Source of the DNA: Euryarchaeota archaeon UBA58
Lineage (GTDB): Archaea > Thermoplasmatota > Poseidoniia > Poseidoniales > Thalassarchaeaceae
DNA: 45,640 nucleotides
Reading direction: 5' to 3'
Assembly: GCA_002498525.1 (NCBI GenBank)
Contig: DAHR01000017.1
Coordinates: 1 to 45,640, forward strand
Part shown: one piece after another, positions 25,626 through 34,478 of the stretch
How positions within the stretch are numbered: the first letter of the stretch is position 1
Layout: each line of letters opens with the position of its first letter
Position numbers and translations under genes: made by a program
The notes under the pieces: model-generated
Told to the model about the DNA's origin: nothing
Seen by the model: the letters and a program-made list of their open reading frames with translations, nothing else
The model's database searches: none

Positions 25626-25653
25626 AATGAACGCGCGGCAGAGCCGCGTGGGC

Positions 25654-26532
25654 TTATTCTTCTTCGCTTGAACCGAGTTCATCGTCAGAATCGCTACGAG
25701 AGCCACTGATTCGATCGGCGATCATCTCGAGGACGACCGGCGCGGTGATGATCGAAGCGACTACCACAAGGAGCCGACTCCACGACTTACTAGGCACTTG
25801 ATCGCCCGTCCCAGAGGCCGCCAATTTGATGGCGCCGATCCACGGAAGTTCGAGTGAAGCCACGCCGACAACCCACTCGTCTTTGACGGCCTGAACAGGC
25901 TGACCATGCTCATCCTTCAGGCCTTGACCGCGAATTTGTTGCTCGCTCAAATCTGGATCACGGGCTCGCAATTGGTCGATTTGACAACCGTTGCTCCACT
26001 TGTTATCGCCCGTCGTGAGATACCCTTCATGCGCGGGAACCCAACGCTCGATGGTCAGTTTCGTGTTGCCGTGGAAGCAGTCGTAGTCTAACTCAATGGT
26101 GATTTCGGAAACCCCCACGATATCGGTCCCAGGCACATCCCAACCGCCCTCGGGATTGGCCACCGCCTTGAGCAGAGCGCGATGGATCACAGGCGTATCA
26201 TTACCGCCATTCTTGCGGTAGACTATCACATCTCCAGCCATGCCGTGAGTCTCGTAGCCTTCATGCTCACCGCCCTCTTTTGTCGCCTCAAGATAGGTGA
26301 TGATTTCGACTCGGCTCGGGTTCATCACCAGCACGAGGTCGCCGGGGTCGATGGCCCCGACCGAGCCGTCTGTATCATGACTCATCGATCCGGATTCGAC
26401 GACGACCATCGGAGGGTAGGAACCGGTTGCGAGAGTCATTGAGCCGAGCAGCAGAACGACGAGGCCGATGGCGAGGATCGCCTCGCGTTTCAGCACTTGA
26501 ATGTCCAACAAGCGAATGTCCAACAAGCTCAC
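25654..26532 (-). CDS. Signal peptidase I, archaeal/ER type (S26B)
   Basis: Removes signal peptides from exported proteins. The 292 residues begin with one membrane span (about 17-37). The nucleophile S49 is in VESGSM, H117 replaces the bacterial lysine (PVIHRAL), and the Asp site is in TTGDNKW with D177 and D187. The His in place of Lys marks the archaeal/eukaryotic branch. It is longer than common archaeal enzymes (about 150-220 residues), with inserts before H117 and around the GDN motif, a second C-terminal membrane span and an acidic tail. The ATG overlaps the previous stop by four bases. Confidence 0.88.
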   Translation of the reverse strand: MSLLDIRLLDIQVLKREAILAIGLVVLLLGSMTLATGSYPPMVVVESGSMSHDTDGSVGAIDPGDLVLVMNPSRVEIITYLEATKEGGEHEGYETHGMAGDVIVYRKNGGNDTPVIHRALLKAVANPEGGWDVPGTDIVGVSEITIELDYDCFHGNTKLTIERWVPAHEGYLTTGDNKWSNGCQIDQLRARDPDLSEQQIRGQGLKDEHGQPVQAVKDEWVVGVASLELPWIGAIKLAASGTGDQVPSKSWSRLLVVVASIITAPVVLEMIADRISGSRSDSDDELGSSEEE

Positions 26533-27410
26533 TCCTCCTCAGTTAATGAGATGGTGACTTCTGCGCTCGGCGTGGTCAGATAGAGAAGGGTCAGTGAGAC
26601 AGCGGCGAGAAGCATGCCCACGCCGTCGAAGTGGGGCGCAGTGGCGTGAATCGAATCCTCACCGGCAAGCCACAATGTCAGGTCGACGGTGTACTCGCGC
26701 GCGCCGCCACCTTTGGAAGCGAGCCCCGAGAACATGTTCCACAGCAGCAGAATAGACGCTCCAGCGCTGGCGAGAAGAACGCCGCGATGGCCAACCGGCT
26801 CGCGCAAGGCTCGCGCGCCCGGAAGGAATCCAGCCAAGCGCGAATCGGCAGTATTCCACCAATTCGAGACGAATCCAGCGCCCGCATCAGACATCACACG
26901 AGCAGCACGGCCATCATCGGTCCAATCAGCCGAATCACTCACCGGACCGGCGGAAATACCCCTAGAAGAGAACACAGGTGCGACGCCTCGGAAGCGACTT
27001 CCAGCCTTGATTCCCAACTCTTGATACAAACCGAGAAGTCGTGCCTGATACACCGGCCCGAGCATCTCAGCAGCGTCCTCAGCCTCGCCTCGACGGCGCA
27101 GCACCTCGGACCGGGAATCCAGCAGCAGAACATCCTCAATGACGGTGCGCTGGTCGAGGTAGACGAAGAATTCGGGAAGGATGTAGAAAGCGAAAAGACC
27201 ACCGAAGAAGAGGCAACCCCAAGAGAACGGAACGAGATTCTGCTTGCTCGGATCGAGCGCCCCACCGAGGATGAAAAGGAAGACGAAGCCCCACAGAGTC
27301 GCAGCCACGGAGAGAATCGAAACACTCGTGACAATCTGAAAGTGACTATCCGATCTGCTCGCCCACCATCGCTTGAACGGGCCCAACTTCACATGCCTTG
27401 CTCGCGCCAT
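26529..27410 (-). CDS. Four-span membrane protein, signal peptidase neighbour
   Basis: A 293-residue protein of unknown family. Two spans lie near residues 25-50 and 63-85, two near 208-230 and 265-285, with a soluble cytoplasmic-looking region between that starts with a charged helix (SRSEVLRRRGEAEDAAEML). It ends in an acidic EEE tail like that of the downstream signal peptidase. The four-base ATGA overlap with that gene implies coupled translation and possibly a physical partnership, such as an accessory secretion factor. That role is inference. Confidence 0.7.
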   Translation of the reverse strand: MARARHVKLGPFKRWWASRSDSHFQIVTSVSILSVAATLWGFVFLFILGGALDPSKQNLVPFSWGCLFFGGLFAFYILPEFFVYLDQRTVIEDVLLLDSRSEVLRRRGEAEDAAEMLGPVYQARLLGLYQELGIKAGSRFRGVAPVFSSRGISAGPVSDSADWTDDGRAARVMSDAGAGFVSNWWNTADSRLAGFLPGARALREPVGHRGVLLASAGASILLLWNMFSGLASKGGGAREYTVDLTLWLAGEDSIHATAPHFDGVGMLLAAVSLTLLYLTTPSAEVTISLTEEE

Positions 27411-27499
27411 CTCTCAACTTCGCGTCGCGCTCCTGAGATATGTTCCTTATCGCGCGACGTTCCAATGATTTGAAGCGAGAATCGTCTGCTCAAGTGGCG

Positions 27500-28525
27500 A
27501 TGAAGCAGGCTTCGCTGGCGATTCTCGTCGCTCTCGGCCTGATCGCTTCAGGTTGCTTAGCCGAGCCCGAAAAACCGCTGGACCCCGAGGCCGACGCAGA
27601 TGGAGACGGTCTGCCGAACGGCTGGGAGATCGAGCGCGGCCTCGACCCTTTGAACGGATCCGATGGGATCGTTTGCCAAGGCGAAGCGAGGTTCTGTCTG
27701 CGAGCTTACGACAACCACACTTTCCCCGAGACGCACAACTCGTTTTCGACCGTCGAGGATGAGGTTTGGATGGCGCTGAATCATTACACAGCCCTCGAGG
27801 CGCAGTGGGAAGGAGGGATTCGCGCCTACATGATCGACATTCACCATCTGACGAAGGAAGACACCGAACAAAAGGATGTCCGATTCTGCCACGGGGACCC
27901 CGACTCCACCCTCTTCCACCCCTGCATCTACTCCGAGGTCGATGCCTTTGCTTGGCTTGGGCAACTCAATTCTCTGATGAATAACAGCAGTGGGGACGTC
28001 GTTACGATTCTGATTGAGAATTACGTCCCCGCCGAGCATGTCGAGTATCTTTTCGAGTCGGCCGGCATGATCGACAAGGCCTATGTCCACAAAGTCGGCG
28101 AGGCTTGGCCGACGCTGGGAGATTTGGTTCTTAGCGGCAAGAATCTCGTCGTCTTCTGGGATTATTCAGACGACGAGCGATACCCTTGGCTGCACCACGC
28201 TTGGACGCACTCGTGGGACACGCCCTACGGCGAGGATGAGGAGGAAGAGATGTCTTGCACGGTTGGTCGTGGGAGTGGTGAGACGGAGGCTTGGCATCTG
28301 AACAATTGGCTCAATAGCATCTTCGGATTCGGGGACCCGACGCGCTCCGAGGCGGTCAATGATTACAATAAATTGCTTGCGCGGGCGATCGAATGTTGGC
28401 AGATTTTCGATGATCGCCCGACCTTCATCGCGGTCGATTTCTGGGAGGACGGCGAGGTTGTCAACGTCACGATGACACTGAATGAGATGGAACATTGGTC
28501 GGATGATGTGCCGCCGCATCCCTGA
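27500..28525 (+). CDS. PI-PLC-like phosphodiesterase lipoprotein
   Basis: A 341-residue exported lipoprotein. The N-terminal hydrophobic segment ends in the lipobox ASGC with C19. A calcium-loop segment DADGDGLPNGWE follows. The remainder matches the phospholipase C X-domain pattern: H79 in ETHNSF and H131 in FCHGDP sit where the two catalytic histidines are in PI-PLC, and GGIRAYMIDIHH corresponds to the conserved 'GVRYLDLR' strand. Bacterial members hydrolyse phosphoinositides or act on unknown substrates; the natural substrate here is open. ATG 27500 is chosen at the signal peptide. Confidence 0.8.
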   Translation: MKQASLAILVALGLIASGCLAEPEKPLDPEADADGDGLPNGWEIERGLDPLNGSDGIVCQGEARFCLRAYDNHTFPETHNSFSTVEDEVWMALNHYTALEAQWEGGIRAYMIDIHHLTKEDTEQKDVRFCHGDPDSTLFHPCIYSEVDAFAWLGQLNSLMNNSSGDVVTILIENYVPAEHVEYLFESAGMIDKAYVHKVGEAWPTLGDLVLSGKNLVVFWDYSDDERYPWLHHAWTHSWDTPYGEDEEEEMSCTVGRGSGETEAWHLNNWLNSIFGFGDPTRSEAVNDYNKLLARAIECWQIFDDRPTFIAVDFWEDGEVVNVTMTLNEMEHWSDDVPPHP

Positions 28526-28629
28526 GCATCCAGTGGGCAAAATATCGGGACAAACGCTGAGTCGGACTGCTACTGAGTTCGGGTGCGACCCATTGGTTCA
28601 TTGCACAACGACTGCGGCGGCCGAATTGA

Positions 28630-31600
28630 ATGGCTGATGCTGCGCTCGATTGTCTGCACGAAGAGGTGCGGGCGCTGGTCGAAGATCGCGGCTGGGAATT
28701 GACTCCGATTCAGAAGGCGTCGGCGGTCGAATTGGTGACTGGTGCCGACCGCATTCTGGTGGCTCCAACCGGTAGCGGAAAAACCGAGGCGGCGGTGCTG
28801 CCGCTCGCCTCGAGGGCGCTCGCAGAGGGCTGGACGGGTCTCTCGATTCTTTACATCACCCCGCTGCGAGCGCTCAACCGAGATATCGACAGAAGGCTCA
28901 AGACTCTGCTAGAACCTCTGGGTATGAGTGTTGGACTGCGCCACGGTGACACGACACAGAAGGAGCGCACGAGGCAGTCGAAGAATCCTCCAAATCTGCT
29001 CGTTACCACGCCCGAGACAACCCAGATCATGCTCCTTGGCAGTCGATTGCGCCAACATCTGGCCGGCGTTCGGGCGGTGGTGCTCGACGAGGTTCACGAT
29101 CTGGCAGCATCCGAGAGAGGATCACAACTCCTCGTCGGGCTGGAACGAATCTCTGCGCTGGAAGGCGCTGGCGAGCCATTCCAGCGAATCGGACTCTCCG
29201 CGACAGTCGGAAATCCCGAAGAGGTGGCGAAGTGGGTTTCTGGCCAGGCCAAACCGATTCATGGCCCGGCTCCACGTACTACGAAAGTGACGGTGCATCG
29301 CGAAACCCCTACGCCCGAAGATGACCTTCTGGCAGGTGAATGGGGGATTTCGCCAAAGTCGATCGCTGCTTTTCGGCACCTCGCGAAAACACTCATCGAA
29401 GACCCGCCTTCGCTGGTCTTCGTCAACTCCCGCTCGACGGCAGAAAGCGTGGCACAACGCCTCGCAACGATAGTGCCGGAGATCAATGTCGGGGTCCATC
29501 ACGGCAGCCTCGCAGCCCAGACCAGAACCCAGATGGAAGATGCGCTGCGAGCGGGAGAGATCCACGGACTAATCTGCACCTCGAGCCTTGAGCTCGGCAT
29601 CGATATCGGAGCCATCAGGCGAGTTCACCAACTCAACAGCCCACGCGCGGTCGATCGCCTCCTTCAGCGCGTCGGCCGCGCGGAGCACCACCTGGGCGGA
29701 ACTGGCAGAGGCGATATCCTAGCTTGGGAGATTGATGACATAGCCGAATCAGCAGTCATCGCCCGCCGCGCGATGGCGGGCGAGATCGAAGGCGTCGAAT
29801 GGCGGTACGACCCAGCGATAGTTGCGGCCAATCAATTCCTGCAGATGGCCATCGAGCGTGGATTCATGCCGATGAGCGAAGCGACAGAAATTCTCCAAGG
29901 CGCCTCAATATTCCTCGAATGGGCAGACGAGGACACCCTCGCTGTGCTACGAGTCCTCGACGATCGCTGGCTGCTTCGCCTGATTGACGAGCCAGCGAAA
30001 TCCGACCCGACAATCTGGCATCCGAGGCTGTGGGAGAGTCTGGCGCGAGAGGCGAATGCAAGGGCCATAAGAGGTGGGAGCGCGAAGGAAGCAGTGCCAC
30101 CCGAGCGACCATCTTGGGAGATCGACCATTCCGAAGAAGACAAGAAGAAATGGCTCCGAGCAATGCTGCCAGAACTCCCCAAACACCTCCAGAACGGCTG
30201 GTTCTCACCCGCCGGAAGACTGGGCCGAACCCGCACGGACCACATCTCGATGATTCCCGATGAGATATCGTATCACGTACGTGACGCGGTCACGAGGCAA
30301 TCCTTGGGCAGCGTCGATGAAGCCTTCGTCCTCTCGCTGAACCATCTGGGCGAGGACGGGGCTGGCCGGCCACGCCGCTTCGTGATGGCTGGCCGGACAT
30401 GGATGATCGTTGATGCAGACCCGGAGAAATCCGAATTGCTGGTGGCTCCGGTCAAGGACACCGGCGAGGCTCCGATGTGGGCTGGCGAATTGCCGCCGGT
30501 GCCTATCGAAGTCGCGCTTGAAGTCGGACGACTGCGCCGCAGTGCGGCGACTGCAGTCGGCGCGATGGAAGCAGAATCGAGAGATATCGATTTCAACGAT
30601 TATCCACTTTCAAACGAGGCGCGAGCTGACCTCTTGGAGGCGGTTGTAGAGCACCTCGATGCCACAGAATATCTTCCCACAGACCGCGTGCTGACGGTTG
30701 AGACTCGAGAGAAAGCGGTGGTTCTCAACACCTGTCGCGGCAGTAGAGTCAATGAGACCTTGGCGCATTTCATTCAGGCGATGGGCTCGATGCGTGAGGG
30801 CAAATTGGGGACGACGTTGGTCGACCCTTACCGAATCGCTTACCAAGTTCCTGGAACGACGGCTGCGCACGTTATCGAATGGATGACCGAGACCTCCCCC
30901 GAAGCTCTTGAGACGATACTTAGAATGACGATTCCAAACGGTCGTGCGCTACGCTGGCGGCTGGTTCAAGTAGCGCGCAAGATGGGTGTTCTGCAGAAAA
31001 AAGTCGACCCACGCAGAGTCAATCTGCAGGGTCTGATGACGCGCTACCGCGGCACGCCAGTGGTCGAGGAAGCGCTGTCAAAACTGTTTCACGAAAGGAT
31101 GGATATCGAAGCGACGATGGATTTGATTCGCGAAATCCAGAACGGGGATGTGGAGATTGTTCACACGGCGACAGGCCCACTCGGGATGTCGCCGAAGGGC
31201 GAGCGCGACATGCTGTTGCCCGCATGGTCGGACGCACAACTCAGAGAGCGGCTGGAGACGCGCTTATTGGCCGAGCGCTGCGTTCTGATCTGCCTCAATT
31301 GCCAAGACAAGACGCGCAAGCGCGTGGGCAAAATGGAAGACCGCATCGAGCCGTGCCCGAGGTGCAATGGCACGATGCGAGCCTGTGCACCGGAGAGAAT
31401 GGAGGCGATGCTGGCCGGCTGGGTGACGAGCCGCGACCCGAAGGACCGAGGGCGCATGAACAAGAATGCAGAGTTGATTCGCACCCATGGTCACGACGCC
31501 GTCTTGGCGATGATGGCACGCGGCGTCGCCGAAGGCACAGCGACGCGACTGTTACGCGGACACACGCGCGGAAACCGCATTGCGCTGCTCCGCGCGATCC

Positions 31601-31647
31601 ACAATGCCGAACTCCAATACGCCCGCACAAGGCGATATTGGTCATAA
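28630..31647 (+). CDS. lhr: Lhr-family superfamily 2 helicase
   Basis: A DNA/RNA helicase of 1005 residues linked to DNA repair. Walker A APTGSGKT is at 45-52, DEVH at 153-156, motif III as LSATVGN, and motif VI as QRVGRAEHHLGGTGRGDI, the Lhr form. The winged-helix and Lhr-specific C-terminal core follow. Beyond these there is a four-cysteine zinc ribbon (C888, C891, C909, C912) and a helical tail, which makes the protein longer than the usual 850-900 residues. The UPF0200 kinase gene follows 36 bases downstream. Confidence 0.92.
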   Translation: MADAALDCLHEEVRALVEDRGWELTPIQKASAVELVTGADRILVAPTGSGKTEAAVLPLASRALAEGWTGLSILYITPLRALNRDIDRRLKTLLEPLGMSVGLRHGDTTQKERTRQSKNPPNLLVTTPETTQIMLLGSRLRQHLAGVRAVVLDEVHDLAASERGSQLLVGLERISALEGAGEPFQRIGLSATVGNPEEVAKWVSGQAKPIHGPAPRTTKVTVHRETPTPEDDLLAGEWGISPKSIAAFRHLAKTLIEDPPSLVFVNSRSTAESVAQRLATIVPEINVGVHHGSLAAQTRTQMEDALRAGEIHGLICTSSLELGIDIGAIRRVHQLNSPRAVDRLLQRVGRAEHHLGGTGRGDILAWEIDDIAESAVIARRAMAGEIEGVEWRYDPAIVAANQFLQMAIERGFMPMSEATEILQGASIFLEWADEDTLAVLRVLDDRWLLRLIDEPAKSDPTIWHPRLWESLAREANARAIRGGSAKEAVPPERPSWEIDHSEEDKKKWLRAMLPELPKHLQNGWFSPAGRLGRTRTDHISMIPDEISYHVRDAVTRQSLGSVDEAFVLSLNHLGEDGAGRPRRFVMAGRTWMIVDADPEKSELLVAPVKDTGEAPMWAGELPPVPIEVALEVGRLRRSAATAVGAMEAESRDIDFNDYPLSNEARADLLEAVVEHLDATEYLPTDRVLTVETREKAVVLNTCRGSRVNETLAHFIQAMGSMREGKLGTTLVDPYRIAYQVPGTTAAHVIEWMTETSPEALETILRMTIPNGRALRWRLVQVARKMGVLQKKVDPRRVNLQGLMTRYRGTPVVEEALSKLFHERMDIEATMDLIREIQNGDVEIVHTATGPLGMSPKGERDMLLPAWSDAQLRERLETRLLAERCVLICLNCQDKTRKRVGKMEDRIEPCPRCNGTMRACAPERMEAMLAGWVTSRDPKDRGRMNKNAELIRTHGHDAVLAMMARGVAEGTATRLLRGHTRGNRIALLRAIHNAELQYARTRRYWS

Positions 31648-31683
31648 GAAATCAATATGGACACTCGGCTCGTCGTGTGAGAT

Positions 31684-32232
31684 GTGCTAGTGGGGTTAAC
31701 GGGTCGGAATGCTTCAGGCAAGACGACGATCGTAGAATGGTTCGCAGCCAAGGGATTGCGGTCCGCATCCTGTTCCGACTCTATTCGCTCTTGGCTGGCC
31801 GAGCAGGATATCGCCGAATCGCGCGACGCACTGATCGAAGGCGGGCGCGAATTACGCCGCCGAGGCGGTTCAGGAATCCTCGCTGAGATGCTCCTTGAGA
31901 TGCTCGACGGCGACAGCGCCGTCATCGATTCCATCCGAACGCCCGGAGAGGTGGAGGCATTACGAGCCCGCGACGATTTCGTCCTCATCGAAGTCAGAGC
32001 GGGCATCGAGGCGCGTTGGGCCAGAGCGCAAGATAGGGCGCGAACGGGAGACCCTCTCGACAAAGCGACTTTCATCGCTCAAGAAGAGTCCGAGGTGAGG
32101 GCGAAAGACGAGGCCGGCCAAGCCCTCGATGCGACCGCAGCCTTGGCCGATATGATGCTCATCAACGACGGAAATATCGACGCCCTGCACACCGACCTCG
32201 AAGACCTCTGGAACATTCTTTCCGAAAACTGA
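31684..32232 (+). CDS. UPF0200 P-loop NMP-kinase-like protein
   Basis: A 182-residue P-loop protein of the archaeal UPF0200 family, related to dephospho-CoA and nucleotide kinases. Walker A is GRNASGKT at 7-14. VIDSIRTPGEVEALR is the family's most telling motif, and LADMMLINDGN near the C-terminus matches its terminal block. The start is GTG 31684; the nearby ATG at 31682 meets a stop at once. The substrate is unknown. It probably shares a transcript with lhr. Confidence 0.82.
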   Translation: MLVGLTGRNASGKTTIVEWFAAKGLRSASCSDSIRSWLAEQDIAESRDALIEGGRELRRRGGSGILAEMLLEMLDGDSAVIDSIRTPGEVEALRARDDFVLIEVRAGIEARWARAQDRARTGDPLDKATFIAQEESEVRAKDEAGQALDATAALADMMLINDGNIDALHTDLEDLWNILSEN

Positions 32233-32300
32233 ATCATGGAGAACACAGGGTTCTAACTCGGAATTATTCACAACAATAGTCGCTCTGAACTAGAGCCGCT

Positions 32301-32330
32301 CTCTGTGCCTTTGTGTCCTCTGTGGTTTCA
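32301..32330 (+). repeat. GTG-rich dispersed repeat copy
   Basis: The copy begins CTCTGTGCCTTTGTGTCC and ends CTCTGTGGTTTCA. It lies in the 121-base convergent gap between UPF0200 and dCMP deaminase, 23 bases past the deaminase stop. A shorter inverted piece, GGAGAACACAGGG, lies at about 32239-32251, so this gap may hold a decayed inverted pair like that at 12640. Confidence 0.7.
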
Positions 32331-32353
32331 ACAGCCTAAGGCGGCTCGTGGTG

Positions 32354-32791
32354 CTAGGCTGAGCGAACGGCGAGACCGGCTTCATTCATCATCGAGGTCG
32401 CAATCTCGAAATCATCGCCCCAGCGCTCAGGAATCTCAGATTCGGCCGGATAGACGACCTCGTCGACTCCGGCCTGAATCAACGAGCGTGCGCACCGCGA
32501 ACAAGGCGGCCAAGTCACGTAAGCGGTGCAGCCCTTGAGCGAGATGCCGATGCGAGCCGCGTGCATGATGGCATTCTCCTCGGCATGACAAATCAGAGGA
32601 TATTTCAGCTCACGATTCTCAAGCCGCGCAATCGAATCCTCGATTCCTCGCGGGAATCCGTTGAAACCTGTCGAGCGAATCTCACGATCGGGGCCCACAA
32701 CGACACATCCGACCTGAGTCGAAGGGTCCTTCGACCAGCCCGCAATATGCGAAGCCAAAGCCAGAAAACGCTTGTCCCACTTCTCACTCAC
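32354..32791 (-). CDS. dCMP deaminase
   Basis: Deaminates dCMP to dUMP for thymidylate synthesis. The 145 residues carry the zinc site CHAEENA with H69 and the proton-shuttle E71, and PPCSRCA with C97 and C100. The start is GTG 32791. Its ribosome-binding site GAGGTGG is formed together with the TGA stop of the preceding gene, nine bases away. A deoxycytidylate deaminase beside folC fits, as folate is the cofactor of the next step (thymidylate synthase). Confidence 0.93.
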   Translation of the reverse strand: MSEKWDKRFLALASHIAGWSKDPSTQVGCVVVGPDREIRSTGFNGFPRGIEDSIARLENRELKYPLICHAEENAIMHAARIGISLKGCTAYVTWPPCSRCARSLIQAGVDEVVYPAESEIPERWGDDFEIATSMMNEAGLAVRSA

Positions 32792-32800
32792 GATACCACC

Positions 32801-33124
32801 TCAGGGTTGACCGCCCGGAGGGTCGTTATCTCGGTTCGCCTCCACTCGCTTCGGGTCGTAGCCTTCCCAGACGCTTGGATTAGAGTAACAATCGGGATCG
32901 TCTTCGTCAGCCTGTCCGCCCTTGTCATTATCGATTCCATCCCCACAATTGCCCTCCCCAAGCAGACTATCTTTGAGCAGTGCACTTGGACCGCCATTGG
33001 CAATGACGGCGACCATCAGTCCTGCGAGGACCAGAATGAGGATGATGAGGATGACTTTCGAACTCGTGTCTTTTGACTCGACAACGACCTTCACTTCGAC
33101 CTTATCCTCGGCTTTGCTCGACAT
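32801..33124 (-). CDS. Small membrane-anchored acidic protein
   Basis: A 107-residue protein with a charged cytoplasmic start, one strong membrane span (VILIILILVLAGLMVAVIA, about 24-42) and an external tail. The tail holds a Cys-bounded acidic segment, NCGDGIDNDKGGQADEDDPDC. This resembles the Asp-rich 'GIDNDxDGxxDExDPDC' repeats of MopE-type metal-binding surface proteins, here as a single unit. ATG 33124 follows GGAGTGA at a good distance. It lies between folC and dCMP deaminase in one operon. No metabolic link is evident. Confidence 0.72.
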   Translation of the reverse strand: MSSKAEDKVEVKVVVESKDTSSKVILIILILVLAGLMVAVIANGGPSALLKDSLLGEGNCGDGIDNDKGGQADEDDPDCYSNPSVWEGYDPKRVEANRDNDPPGGQP

Positions 33125-33160
33125 GCGCAATCACTCCAGAGGGGTCATCCTTTTTGATTC

Positions 33161-34369
33161 TCAATGAATGCTCAACTCTTCCCAGAGGTCGAGTCCATCA
33201 TGCTGAGCATGGTAAGAGAGAATGTCGCCGATGAGGTAGATGCTGCCCATCACAACCACATTGATTCCACTCTGATTCGCCATCGTAACGCCTAGATTCA
33301 GAGCTCTGATCGGGTCGTTTTCGATGAGCGGTGGGTCGAGCCTGTTTCCGCAGATGATTCGGGCGAGGTCTTCGGCTTCGACGGCGGGCAAGCGGCCCGA
33401 CGTCGGCTGGGTGACTACGATGTGCCGGAAGATGTTCGAGTGCCAGAGTTCTGATGTAACCGAGGCTGTTGCTTGTTCGAGGTCGTGCTTGGCCGACATT
33501 CCTATCATGAAGACGCACGGATCTTGGATTCGGTCGAGTTCGGCTTGGAAACCCTCGTCATTGTGGGCGGCGCTGAAGGTGACTTGTGAGGCGAAGCCGC
33601 TCGGTTTCCAGTTTGGTGAGCGGCCTGGCCATGTGCAAGGCGCGTTTGTTTCAGACCAACCCATGGCGAGTGAAATCATTCCAGCGAGTTCGGCCCAGAT
33701 CTCCCAAGGCGAGTGGCCGGGCATCTTCTCGTGCAGGTAGAGGTCATCACCTGCGACTTCTGCGAAGACCGCTGTGACCGCACCGTCGTTGGACTCGAGG
33801 GCGATGAGGGGGACTCCTGGACGGTGGATTCCGACTTTCTCGCGGGCTATTTCAGGTAAGGTGTCACCAAGAATCTCTGCGTGATCCTTGGATATCGTGG
33901 TAATCACACACAAGTCGGCATCGACGAGGCGAGTTGCATCGCCTCGCCCGCCTAAACCCGTCTCGATGATGGCTCGCTCGATTCCAATCTCAGCGAAGTG
34001 AAGCATCGCTGCGATGAAGGTCACTTCGTAGAATGTCGGCTCGAGCACCTCGCCTTCTGACGCCGCCTCATGCACTGCCTCGACGTGCCGGTCGAAATCG
34101 GCCGACGAGATCGGCCGACCGTCGATGCGAATACGCTCCTCGACCATGACTAGGTGCGGAGTCGTGAACAAGCCGACAGAGAACCCGCTCGCTGTCGCAT
34201 TGGCAGACAACTGCGCGCACAGCGAGCCTTTTCCATTGGTCCCAGCAACGTGAATCGAAGGAAATTCGAGTTGTGGGTTGCCGAGGCGCTCAAGCAGAGC
34301 CTGAGCGCGCTCGAGGCCTAGTTTCATCCCTGCGAATCGCAGGTCTTCAAGCCATTCTCGTATCGTCAT
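33161..34369 (-). CDS. folC: Folylpolyglutamate / dihydrofolate synthase
   Basis: Adds glutamate to folates (or to dihydropteroate) using ATP. The 402 residues show the phosphate loop HVAGTNGKGSL (40-50), TTPHLVMVEERIRIDG with the folate-binding loop, ETGLGGRGDATRL, and TISKDHAEILGDT, all diagnostic. ATG 34369 has AGGTG five bases upstream. An upstream extension of 61 codons is open but not protein-like. It is the first gene of the operon with the small anchored protein and dCMP deaminase, and diverges from the presenilin gene. Confidence 0.92.
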   Translation of the reverse strand: MTIREWLEDLRFAGMKLGLERAQALLERLGNPQLEFPSIHVAGTNGKGSLCAQLSANATASGFSVGLFTTPHLVMVEERIRIDGRPISSADFDRHVEAVHEAASEGEVLEPTFYEVTFIAAMLHFAEIGIERAIIETGLGGRGDATRLVDADLCVITTISKDHAEILGDTLPEIAREKVGIHRPGVPLIALESNDGAVTAVFAEVAGDDLYLHEKMPGHSPWEIWAELAGMISLAMGWSETNAPCTWPGRSPNWKPSGFASQVTFSAAHNDEGFQAELDRIQDPCVFMIGMSAKHDLEQATASVTSELWHSNIFRHIVVTQPTSGRLPAVEAEDLARIICGNRLDPPLIENDPIRALNLGVTMANQSGINVVVMGSIYLIGDILSYHAQHDGLDLWEELSIH

Positions 34370-34478
34370 CTCAACACCTGAGCCGGCCGCGTCAGCAGTG
34401 CGGGAACGGGTCAAGGTGATATGGCCCTTGAAGTTCGTGGCGTCTGTGTCCGACGAGAATGAAAGTGTCGTCGAGCTG

